DNA from: Flavobacterium aquatile LMG 4008 = ATCC 11947
GTDB lineage: Bacteria; Bacteroidota; Bacteroidia; Flavobacteriales; Flavobacteriaceae
Direction: 5' to 3'
Assembly: GCF_000757385.1 (NCBI RefSeq)
Contig: NZ_JRHH01000002.1
Coordinates: 558,001-622,000, forward strand
Length of the DNA: 64,000 bases
The stretch's first letter is position 1, and every line of letters starts with the position of its first letter. The position numbers were made by a program, and so were the translations under genes. This document shows, piece by piece, positions 16,030 through 23,377 of the stretch. Below the pieces are notes generated by a model. It searched no databases and was not told the origin of the DNA. It saw only the letters and a program-made list of their open reading frames with translations.

Positions 16030-16431
16030 TTACAAATCGGGTTTTTTACGATTTTGTTTTATTTCAGAATTGGAAGCTTTGTTTTTTAATCGCTTTTCGA
16101 TTACTGATCTTGGGATTTTTGTTGGTTTCCTAGCTTTCGGAATTATCAATGCTTTCGTAATAATTTCGAGAAAACGTTTCGTGACAATTTCTTTATTTTT
16201 CAACTGACTTCGGTCTTCATCACAGTTTAAAATTAGTATGTTTTCTATTGTTAATTTAGACTTTAATTTATTAGAAACTAACTCTTTTTCTTCTTCAGAC
16301 AAAGATTGTGACGCGTTTAAATCGAATGTCAAAACCACCTTAGACGAAACTTTATTCACGTTTTGTCCGCCAGCGCCAGAACTTCTCACGGCTTTAAAAG
16401 TCAATTCTGTTATGATTTTTTCTTTATCCAT
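16030..16431 (-). CDS. arfB: Alternative ribosome-rescue factor / peptidyl-tRNA hydrolase ArfB (YaeJ)
   Basis: A 133-residue protein with the release-factor GGQ loop (AVRSSGAGGQNVNKVSSKV, residues about 13-31) and a basic C-terminal tail (KNKASNSEIKQNRKKPDL) that in ArfB enters the empty mRNA channel. It frees ribosomes stalled on truncated mRNA. The ATG at 16431 (MDKEKII) is chosen; an in-frame GTG six codons upstream is possible but gives an atypical N-terminus. It lies between the NadR/DUF4301 gene and the TPP riboswitch promoter. Confidence 0.93.
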   Translation of the reverse strand: MDKEKIITELTFKAVRSSGAGGQNVNKVSSKVVLTFDLNASQSLSEEEKELVSNKLKSKLTIENILILNCDEDRSQLKNKEIVTKRFLEIITKALIIPKARKPTKIPRSVIEKRLKNKASNSEIKQNRKKPDL

Positions 16432-16486
16432 AATTTGCCGCAAAGGCACTAAGTTTTTTCTAAATTGATTATTATATATAAAAAAT

Positions 16487-18595
16487 TTAATCTGGTGATT
16501 GATGTGCTGGTTTTAGCAAGTCGTTCACCGTTTTTACCGGATTGAAAGTTATTAAAGGTACTTCTACAAAAATGGTGAGCCACTTTGCCATTGCGCCATT
16601 CCAAAGTCCCGGTAACTCATATGCTATTAATGCTTTACCGTTCTTGTTTCTTTCTACAATAAATCCTGTGTTTTTATCAACAAATTGAGTTAAATCAAAT
16701 TTTTGACCTTGGTAATTTTTGGTTCCACAAACTAAATCAACGGGATTAAAATGAGTAGCACTTTCTAATATTTTTTTCTGATCCGATTCAACTTGTGATG
16801 TTTCAATTATTTGAAGAAAAGTGGCGCCTTTTTTATCTCTCACCCAAAAAGGTCCACCACCAGGTTCACCCTCATTTTTCACCATTCCGCATACACGAAT
16901 TGGTCTATTTAAAACATTTTGCAAATAATCTACTTTGCTCTCTTTTGTGTATTTTGAAAAATCATCAGAAACAGAAATATTTAATTTACTGACTAAAAAG
17001 TTTACAATTTCATTCAGATTTTCATTGGAGACTGATTCGTTATCCAATAATTTTAAATAATTAAAAATCGTTTCTTGAAATTGAATTAAAATTCCTGCTA
17101 AAGCTTTTTTATATAATGCTATAATTTCGATATGATTCTGAATGACATTATCAATATTTTTGATGAAAACTATATCTGCATTCAGGTTGTTTAAATTTTC
17201 AATTAAAGCGCCGTGTCCACCAGGACGAAAGATTAATTTATCGTCTTCATCTCTAAAAGGATTTCCCTTTAAGTCAACAGCCACAACATCTGTAGCCTTA
17301 TCTTGATAGGAATATTTTATATTGATTGAGATGTTAAAATGCTTTTCAATTGAAGATTTTACTTGATTTATAACCTGTTCAAAATTAATTTGATGCTCTT
17401 CCGAAACGGTAAAATGCAAATTAGATTTATTATTTGAAACCGCATATATTGCACATTCAATTAAGTGTTCTTCAATTGCAGTTGCCGTATGTGTTTGGTA
17501 TTTATGAAAAGGTAAAACACCTTTGGGTTTATTAGCAAAATCAAAATGTTTAGAGGAAAGCATTGTTTTTATGAAAGCGTAATTTTTAGCATCATTACTA
17601 CTCGTCTCATAATCGGAAAAACTATTTTTAGCTACTTCTAACACTTCATTGTAAAACGGAAATTTTTCTTTTGCAACTAGAAATACAGGAAGATTTTTAT
17701 CTTTTTTCCTGTTAATGTAAGCATTTATGGTTTCGCTATTGTATTTAAAATCATTTAGAAATTCGTTTAGAAATTTAAACATTCTACTTGCTGCACCCGA
17801 AGCTGGAACAAATTTTTTAAGTTTTAAATTTTTACTTTTTTCTTCAAAATAATTAGCGTGATATATAGCTTCATCTGTCGAAATTGCGGTTATGCCGTCA
17901 TTTATTTTAGCAGCTCTTTCAAGGTGTATTTTTGGCAAACCATTTTTTAAAATTGCAAATTGATTTTCTAGTGTTTCAAGATTTATTTTACGATTATATA
18001 TTTCGATAAAATCATAAGAGTTAAATCCGAGTTTTTTAGCTTTCTCTAAATCTTTGATAATTTTTATGGCTTTTTCGAACCGCTCTTCTTTATTTCCCGA
18101 TAATTTTATATACGGTTTTTTGTAATCAATTAATGCTTTTTCAAAAATGGCTAAAGTGGTTTCTCTGTCTTCTTTCTTATCTCTCAAATCATCCTTTTCC
18201 CAAGGAACATCGATATCGGTGAGGAAAAATAAATCGTATTTGTGTTTCTTTGCAGCTTTCTCAAGAATTGGGTCACAAGAATTGTAATAAATATCTGAAA
18301 AAACTTTAGTGACCATCAAGTTAGTATCACAGAAAAGAAATTTGTTAGCTTGATGAAGTGCTTCATTTTCAAGTTTTGTTTGTCCGATAGCAATTGGAAA
18401 CAAATCGTTTTGAGTACAGATTTCTTGTTTGGAATTCCATTTATCTTGTAAATAATCGCGTGCAAACTCCGGAATCCAAATTGTGTTGAACTCCTCTGCA
18501 AGCTGCTTTGCTAATGTAGTTTTTCCAGTAGATTCTGGTCCGTACAATGCAACTTTTATTATCTCTGATTGTAACTGTTTAAGGTTTTCTTCCAT
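16487..18595 (-). CDS. NadR-like nucleoside kinase fused to DUF4301
   Basis: A 702-residue two-part protein. Residues 1-185 resemble the ribosylnicotinamide kinase domain of NadR: P-loop GPESTGKTTLAKQL at 19-32, IPEFARDYL, and the lid-like DLRDKKEDRETTLAIF. Residues about 195-702 are DUF4301, starting NSYDFIEIYNRKINLETLEN and containing KKFVPASGAASRMFKFLNEF and FRPGGHGALIENLNNL. Its text, with GMVKNEGEPGGGPFWV near the C-terminus, has a sugar-nucleotidyltransferase flavour, but the function is unknown. No stop, frameshift or Met lies at the junction. The 5' end overlaps the PnuC gene by 37 bp, coupling them. Kinase plus PnuC points to phosphorylation-trapped vitamin uptake. Confidence 0.85.
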   Translation of the reverse strand: MEENLKQLQSEIIKVALYGPESTGKTTLAKQLAEEFNTIWIPEFARDYLQDKWNSKQEICTQNDLFPIAIGQTKLENEALHQANKFLFCDTNLMVTKVFSDIYYNSCDPILEKAAKKHKYDLFFLTDIDVPWEKDDLRDKKEDRETTLAIFEKALIDYKKPYIKLSGNKEERFEKAIKIIKDLEKAKKLGFNSYDFIEIYNRKINLETLENQFAILKNGLPKIHLERAAKINDGITAISTDEAIYHANYFEEKSKNLKLKKFVPASGAASRMFKFLNEFLNDFKYNSETINAYINRKKDKNLPVFLVAKEKFPFYNEVLEVAKNSFSDYETSSNDAKNYAFIKTMLSSKHFDFANKPKGVLPFHKYQTHTATAIEEHLIECAIYAVSNNKSNLHFTVSEEHQINFEQVINQVKSSIEKHFNISINIKYSYQDKATDVVAVDLKGNPFRDEDDKLIFRPGGHGALIENLNNLNADIVFIKNIDNVIQNHIEIIALYKKALAGILIQFQETIFNYLKLLDNESVSNENLNEIVNFLVSKLNISVSDDFSKYTKESKVDYLQNVLNRPIRVCGMVKNEGEPGGGPFWVRDKKGATFLQIIETSQVESDQKKILESATHFNPVDLVCGTKNYQGQKFDLTQFVDKNTGFIVERNKNGKALIAYELPGLWNGAMAKWLTIFVEVPLITFNPVKTVNDLLKPAHQSPD

Positions 18596-19179
18596 TCTAA
18601 ATAGCCAAAAATGGCAATTATTGTAAAAATTAAATATTGAATACTCGTAAACGAATATCCTTTAACAAAATACATTGGTATAGAAATAATATCACCAATT
18701 ATCCAAAAAATCCAATTCTCTATTTTTCTTCTTGCCATGAGCCACATTCCAACAAAGAAAATTGCGGTGGCTAATGTATCAATATATGATGTCCAATGGG
18801 TAAATTTATCAAAAAAGATGTAAACAGCAATAACAAAAACAATCGTTGCTAAAAAAATAAATACAGATAGCTTCTTTTCGTGCATTGTCATTGTAGAAAT
18901 TGGAAATTCTACAACGTTATCTTTTTTTCTTGTCCAATGATACCATCCATAAATACTCATGATAAAGTAGTATGCATTAATCATCATATCACCAAGTAAA
19001 GACCATTTCCACAACAAGAAAACAAAAATTGAAGTGTTGATTAATCCTGTGGGAAAAACCCAAATGTTGTCTTTTTTGGCAAACCATACACTGAATAATC
19101 CAAAAATTACTGCTGTAATTTCTAGAATTATTTCGTGAGTTGGATAATTATTATATTGTTCGAATAAGTATTCTAGCAT
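18559..19179 (-). CDS. PnuC-family vitamin transporter (nicotinamide riboside or thiamine type)
   Basis: A 206-residue protein with about seven membrane segments and PnuC wording: WKWSLLGDMMINAYYFIMSIYGWYHW in the middle, then WIFWIIGDIISIPMYFVKGY and the terminal IFGYLEWKK. PnuC proteins import nicotinamide riboside; the PnuT branch imports thiamine in Bacteroidota and accompanies TPP-regulated receptors. The proximity of a TPP riboswitch/TonB receptor favours PnuT, while the overlapping NadR-like kinase is the usual partner of PnuC. It overlaps GGGP synthase by 7 bp at its 5' end and the kinase gene by 37 bp at its 3' end. Confidence 0.88.
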   Translation of the reverse strand: MLEYLFEQYNNYPTHEIILEITAVIFGLFSVWFAKKDNIWVFPTGLINTSIFVFLLWKWSLLGDMMINAYYFIMSIYGWYHWTRKKDNVVEFPISTMTMHEKKLSVFIFLATIVFVIAVYIFFDKFTHWTSYIDTLATAIFFVGMWLMARRKIENWIFWIIGDIISIPMYFVKGYSFTSIQYLIFTIIAIFGYLEWKKTLNSYNQR

Positions 19180-19889
19180 TCGTTAAAAAAGTTTATATCA
19201 TTTTCAAAGGCTGTCCCGATTACTACTATATCGGCTCCAGCATTGTAAGCGCTTTCTATTTCTTGTTTAGAGCGAATTCCGCCACCGACGATTAATGGGA
19301 CTTTTATGTTTTGCGAAACTAACGAAATCATTTCTTTTGGAACCGAAAGTTTTGCACCGCTTCCAGCTTCTAGATAAATTAATTTATTTCCGATGAACTC
19401 GCCAGCTTGTGCGGTTTGTAATGCATATTGGTGATTATTTCTGTCTAATGGTTTGGTTTGGCTTACTCGTTCTACAGCAGTTTCGTTACCGCTTTCTATC
19501 AAAATATATCCTGTGGAAATGACTTCAAGATTGGTTTTTTTAATGATTGGAACGGCATTTACCTGATGTTCTATTAAATAATCGGGGTTTCTGCCAGAAA
19601 GTAAAGTTAAAAATAAAATTCCGTGCGCTTCTTTAGAAATTTGCGATGGATTGCCTGGAAATAATAGAAATGGTAAATTGATTTGGGCTTTTAATTGGAT
19701 GATTAGTTCGTCGAGATGATTTCCATCAAAAGAACTTCCGCCAATGAAAATGTGTGTTGCAGGCGATTGATTAATTTTTAGAATTAAATTCGAAAGATTT
19801 TCAACAACCAACTTGTCTGGATCTAAAAGAATCGCTAGAAGTTTTACACCTTTGGTTTTGCAAGTAAGTATTTGTTGGTATAGTGACAT
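19173..19889 (-). CDS. Geranylgeranylglyceryl/heptaprenylglyceryl phosphate synthase (PcrB/GGGPS family)
   Basis: A 238-residue TIM-barrel prenyltransferase. Conserved pieces are KLLAILLDPDK near residue 17, THIFIGGSSFDGN, the YLEAGSGA phosphate-loop region around residue 168, VPLIVGGGIRSKQE and DIVVIGTAFE. The family joins sn-glycerol-1-phosphate to a polyprenyl diphosphate. Bacteroidota carry group II members whose lipid product is poorly understood. The gene overlaps the PnuC gene by 7 bp and follows the phosphopantetheinyl transferase with a 36-bp gap, all on one strand. Confidence 0.95.
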   Translation of the reverse strand: MSLYQQILTCKTKGVKLLAILLDPDKLVVENLSNLILKINQSPATHIFIGGSSFDGNHLDELIIQLKAQINLPFLLFPGNPSQISKEAHGILFLTLLSGRNPDYLIEHQVNAVPIIKKTNLEVISTGYILIESGNETAVERVSQTKPLDRNNHQYALQTAQAGEFIGNKLIYLEAGSGAKLSVPKEMISLVSQNIKVPLIVGGGIRSKQEIESAYNAGADIVVIGTAFENDINFFNEC

Positions 19890-19925
19890 TTTTTTGGGAA
19901 CGCTGATTGGAGAAATTAGAGAAAT

Positions 19926-20576
19926 CTACTTTACGGCTTCAAAGGCACAGACAAAGATATAATCTTCTTCTTGATCAAAGCGAATTTTGAAATTTTCTTC
20001 TTTGTTATTAAATTTCAAAGTTGCAGTTGTAATTTTATCATCGAATGTGAATGCGGTTTCCGAAATATGATCGGAGAAACTGATTCCGATTTCGTTTTTT
20101 AATTTGAATATGCTTTCTTTTATTCCCCAAATTACGGTTGCTTTTTTTATTTTATCTTCGGTTGATAGATTTTCTAAATGTGAAATATCCATGAAACGAG
20201 GTGCAATTTTTAACGTTTTGTCTTTGAGTTGCTCGAGGTCTAATCCTACTTTTTGTTCGCTGATAACAATTGCTGAAAAATCATGTGAATGTGAAATTGA
20301 CAATTCTAAATCTTTAATACTACAACCTTGTGGTTTTAAATGTGGTTTACCAAATTCGTCGTAAAGCAAATCAAAATCGGTGTACTCTAGATGTTGCAAA
20401 ATCATGCGAACCGCGAGAAATCCTTTTTGGTGGCTTTCCGATTTCATGCCTTCTAATCGTGCTAATGACGAATCTTTAAGTCGTACTTCTCTAAAAAGCG
20501 TGTTGTAGTCTTCGGAGATTTTCCAGAGGTATAGTTTAGTATTGGGTTGTAGATAGACTACTTTATGTAATGGCAT
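19926..20576 (-). CDS. 4'-phosphopantetheinyl transferase (Sfp type)
   Basis: A 216-residue protein that moves the phosphopantetheine arm from CoA to a carrier protein Ser. Signature residues are LSISHSHDFSAIVIS around residue 93, VGLDLEQ (metal-binding Asp and Glu) near residue 111 and IWGIKESIFKLKNEIG near residue 149. The size fits the Sfp class rather than the shorter AcpS. It heads the minus-strand run toward GGGPS. Repeat copy C and the ahcY promoter lie in the divergent gap upstream. Confidence 0.95.
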   Translation of the reverse strand: MPLHKVVYLQPNTKLYLWKISEDYNTLFREVRLKDSSLARLEGMKSESHQKGFLAVRMILQHLEYTDFDLLYDEFGKPHLKPQGCSIKDLELSISHSHDFSAIVISEQKVGLDLEQLKDKTLKIAPRFMDISHLENLSTEDKIKKATVIWGIKESIFKLKNEIGISFSDHISETAFTFDDKITTATLKFNNKEENFKIRFDQEEDYIFVCAFEAVK

Positions 20577-20630
20577 GATGTTTAAATTTTGTACTAAAAC
20601 CTTACTAACTAAGCGGTAGTATAAATTGTG

Positions 20631-20712
20631 TTAGCCCAGATTGCAACGAAAATCCTTTTTATTTTTTCTTTAAAAATGAAAAGATTGTAGTGGAAAGCTG
20701 GAAATAGCTCCT
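20631..20712 (-). repeat. Dispersed flavobacterial intergenic repeat, copy C (inverted)
   Basis: On the minus strand it reads GGAGCTATTTCCAGCTTTCCA, an ACAATC block, an AT-rich stem, then GGATTTTCGTTGCAATC and GGGCTAA, matching the right half of copies A and B. It sits in the 291-bp divergent gap between the phosphopantetheinyl transferase and ahcY; otherwise that gap holds only the ahcY promoter. Confidence 0.75.
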
Positions 20713-20824
20713 GAGATTACTTCGCACACTCGTAATGACAATTATGCGATTGTTTTTCAGTAGCTTAAGAATGTAAACATTTCATAATTTTTGAAATAAA
20801 TTATTAAATCCAAATCCTATGTTG

Positions 20825-20832
20825 TAAATTTG
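20825..20832 (+). promoter_or_regulatory. -7 box for ahcY
   Basis: TAAATTTG fits TAnnTTTG and gives a leader of about 30 nt. No TTTG lies at the usual -33 distance. Confidence 0.65.
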
Positions 20833-20867
20833 CAAAAATTATTTAATAAACACAAATTTTTACATAG

Positions 20868-22184
20868 ATGAGTACACAAACTTTGCCTTATGTAGCTTTT
20901 AAAGTGAAAGATATTTCGCTTGCAGCTTGGGGAAGAAAAGAAATTGAATTGGCCGAAGCTGAAATGCCAGGATTAATGGCTCTTAGAGCAGAATATAAAG
21001 ACGAACAACCCTTGAAAGGTGCTCGTATCGCTGGTTGTTTACACATGACCATTCAGACTGCGGTTTTAATTGAAACTTTAATTGCTCTTGGTGCAGAGGT
21101 TACTTGGTCTTCTTGTAACATTTTCTCTACACAAGATCAAGCTGCTGCTGCTATTGCTGCTGCTGGTATCCAAGTTTATGCTTGGAAAGGTCTTGATGAG
21201 GAATCGTTTGACTGGTGTATTGAGCAAACATTATTCTTTGGTGAAGATAGAAAACCATTGAACATGATTCTTGACGATGGTGGTGATTTAACTAATATGG
21301 TTATTGACCGTTATCCTCATTTGGTTGAAGGTATCAAAGGTTTATCTGAAGAAACTACAACTGGTGTTCACCGTTTGTATGAAAGAGTAAAAGCTGGAAC
21401 TTTACCAATGCCTGCAATTAACGTTAATGATTCGGTTACTAAATCGAAATTTGACAATAAATATGGTTGTAAAGAATCTGCGGTTGATGCTGTAAGAAGA
21501 GCAACTGACTTAATGTTGGCTGGAAAAAGAGTAATCGTTTGTGGATATGGTGATGTTGGAAAAGGAACTGCTGCTTCTTTTAGAGGTGCAGGTTCTATTG
21601 TAACTGTTACTGAAATTGACCCAATTTGTGCGCTTCAAGCTGCAATGGACGGATTTGAAGTTAAAAAATTAAACTCTGTTATTGCAACTGCTGATATTAT
21701 TATTACTACAACTGGAAATAAAGATATCGTTCTTGGTTCGCACTTTGAGCAAATGAAAGATAAAACGGTTGTTTGTAACATCGGTCACTTTGATAACGAA
21801 ATTGACATGGCTTGGTTAAACTCTAATCATGGTGCGTCTAAAATTGAAATCAAACCACAAGTTGATAAATATACAATCGCTGAAAAAGACATCATCATTC
21901 TTGCTGAAGGTCGTTTAGTAAACTTAGGTTGTGCAACGGGTCATCCAAGTTTTGTAATGAGTAACTCATTTACAAATCAAACTTTGGCTCAAATTGAGTT
22001 ATGGAAAAACAGTGCAGCTTATAACAACGACGTTTATATGTTACCAAAACATTTAGATGAAAAAGTAGCGATGTTACACCTTGCAAAATTAGGAGTTGAG
22101 CTAGAAACGTTACGTCAAGATCAAGCAGAATATATTGGTGTTGAAGTTCAAGGTCCATTTAAACCTGAGTATTACAGATACTAA
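20868..22184 (+). CDS. ahcY: Adenosylhomocysteinase
   Basis: A 438-residue SAH hydrolase that reversibly splits S-adenosylhomocysteine into adenosine and homocysteine, relieving product inhibition of methyltransferases. Visible motifs are [51 protein letters not shown], the NAD-binding [18 protein letters not shown] (around residue 220) and the C-terminal FKPEYYRY. The Lys and Tyr of the terminal motif reach the partner subunit's NAD. It is monocistronic, with its own promoter and a strong terminator at 22227-22259. Confidence 0.99.
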   Translation: MSTQTLPYVAFKVKDISLAAWGRKEIELAEAEMPGLMALRAEYKDEQPLKGARIAGCLHMTIQTAVLIETLIALGAEVTWSSCNIFSTQDQAAAAIAAAGIQVYAWKGLDEESFDWCIEQTLFFGEDRKPLNMILDDGGDLTNMVIDRYPHLVEGIKGLSEETTTGVHRLYERVKAGTLPMPAINVNDSVTKSKFDNKYGCKESAVDAVRRATDLMLAGKRVIVCGYGDVGKGTAASFRGAGSIVTVTEIDPICALQAAMDGFEVKKLNSVIATADIIITTTGNKDIVLGSHFEQMKDKTVVCNIGHFDNEIDMAWLNSNHGASKIEIKPQVDKYTIAEKDIIILAEGRLVNLGCATGHPSFVMSNSFTNQTLAQIELWKNSAAYNNDVYMLPKHLDEKVAMLHLAKLGVELETLRQDQAEYIGVEVQGPFKPEYYRY

Positions 22185-22226
22185 TTTAGTGATTAGTCAT
22201 TAGTGATTAGTGATTAGCAAAAATAT

Positions 22227-22259
22227 AAAACCCCGATTTCAATTGAAGTCGGGGTTTTT
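22227..22259 (+). terminator. Rho-independent terminator of ahcY
   Basis: CCCCGATTTC (22231-22240) pairs with GAAGTCGGGG (22245-22254), extended by A/T pairs and followed by five T. TTAGTGA short repeats fill 22186-22217 between the stop and the hairpin. Confidence 0.93.
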
Positions 22260-22437
22260 GTTTGGTGTACCATTTTGTGAAGGTGTTTATTGTGTAATAG
22301 TATTATTGAATTGTGTAACTTATTTTACTGAGATTTCGTGAACTTTACAATAGTAATTAGCTCTAGAAATTGGTACCCTTAAATGTGGATTTTTCTCTGA
22401 GATAATACTTTTAAACAAACTATAAAAAATCAAAAAG

Positions 22438-22815
22438 ATGTCAGGAAAAAACAAAAAACAGTTTGGTGTATGGATGGATACGCATAACGCTACAATTATT
22501 GGAAGAGAAGATGTTGATACAGGAGAATTTGTGGTACTAGATCACGTAACAAATAGTGGTGCTGATAGAAACACGAGTGAAAATGCAGAGAACAATCAAG
22601 AGATTGCTTTAACGCAGAAGTTTTTTAAAGAGATTGCAAGTGTGATGCCTAATGTAGATCAAATTCACATTACTGGAACAGGACAAATACAAGAGCAATT
22701 CATTAAGTTCTTGGCCGATACTGCGCAGTACAAAAACGTTGAATCGTCTGAAAGTACTTCTAACAAAATGAGTGATGAGAATATGGTTGCTTATATTGAA
22801 AAGTATTTTAATTAG
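22438..22815 (+). CDS. Small eRF1-domain-3-like conserved protein
   Basis: A 125-residue protein with no signal peptide or membrane segment. It starts QFGVWMDTHNATIIGRE and ends with IHITGTGQIQEQFIKFLADT, a SESTSNKMSDEN stretch and a final helix. This order (strand with DxxxA, a long acidic linker, a GTG-x-x-QEQF turn and a Ser/Thr-rich strand) recalls domain 3 of eRF1/Pelota and bacterial eRF1-like (baeRF) proteins. Ribosome or RNA binding would follow if true, but this is a pattern match only. It is monocistronic with its own terminator (22889-22922). A near-consensus box (TACTTTTA, about 22407-22414) precedes it. Confidence 0.6.
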   Translation: MSGKNKKQFGVWMDTHNATIIGREDVDTGEFVVLDHVTNSGADRNTSENAENNQEIALTQKFFKEIASVMPNVDQIHITGTGQIQEQFIKFLADTAQYKNVESSESTSNKMSDENMVAYIEKYFN

Positions 22816-22888
22816 GGAGAAGCACGGAAGTGTGAAGATGGAAGTGTGAAGATGGAAGATGGAAGTGTGAAAACTTCAGTTGTATTAC

Positions 22889-22922
22889 AAAACCCCGATT
22901 TCTTAGGAAATTGGGGTTTTTT
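22889..22922 (+). terminator. Rho-independent terminator after the eRF1-like gene
   Basis: CCCCGATTTC (22893-22902) pairs with GAAATTGGGG (22907-22916) over loop TTAG, followed by six T. GGAAGTGTGAAGAT direct repeats (about 22827-22871) lie between the stop codon and the hairpin. Confidence 0.92.
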
Positions 22923-22953
22923 ATTTGTCGTAAATGCACAAAAACCGTGGTTG

Positions 22954-23231
22954 ACCACGTCTTGAACTCCGTTTACCACGTCATATGACGTGGTAAACGA
23001 CGTACGGAACGTGGTAGACCACGTACACCAACGTGGTAAACGTAGTTAGGAACGTGGTCAACCACGTATACCAACGTGGTAAACGTAGTTAGGAACGTGG
23101 TCAACCACGTATACTAACGTGGTAAACGTAGTTAGGAACGTGGTCAACCACGTATACTAACGTGGTAAACGTAGTTAGGAACGTGGTCAACCACGTATAC
23201 TAACGTGGTCAACCACGTATACTAACGTGGT
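22954..23231. repeat. Array of ACGTGGT heptamers in 43-bp tandem units
   Basis: Non-coding stretch with 20 copies of ACGTGGT: 12 forward (first at 22988, last at 23225) and 8 inverted. Forward copies follow one another by 21 or 22 bp throughout. Pairs of forward and inverted copies make palindromes ACGTGGT-CA-ACCACGT. The right part is a 43-bp tandem repeat marked by CGTAGTTAGG at 23041, 23084, 23127 and 23170. The unit is not a multiple of three and there are no unique spacers. Confidence 0.95.
22970..22999. repeat. Perfect 30-bp palindrome at the left end of the array
   Basis: Fifteen bases starting CGTTTACCACG are mirrored exactly around the centre between 22984 and 22985. It embeds two heptamers of the array in opposite orientation with a CATATG-like centre (TCATATGA). 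Confidence 0.95.
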
Positions 23232-23377
23232 AAACCACCATTTTGAAGATTTATTTGGTTAGCAATTCTTGAAATTGAATCAGTCGAAAGTTAATTTTTT
23301 TATTTTGTGTTTTAAAAGTGTAACAATTGTTAAAAATAAGTGTCTATTATTTCAATCAATCATCACAATCATCAATC

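Noticed and set aside
16487..18595. Artificial fusion caused by a frameshift between two genes
   Set aside because: The frame is continuous with no stop, no internal start near the junction and sensible protein sequence throughout, so a real fusion is the simpler reading, though resequencing was not possible.
20577..20867. SAH or SAM riboswitch upstream of ahcY
   Set aside because: No conserved SAH or SAM aptamer motifs are seen; the gap contains repeat copy C and a TAAATTTG promoter with a leader of about 30 nt only.
22954..23231. CRISPR array
   Set aside because: Repeats are contiguous 43-bp units with identical content and no unique spacers, and no cas gene is nearby.
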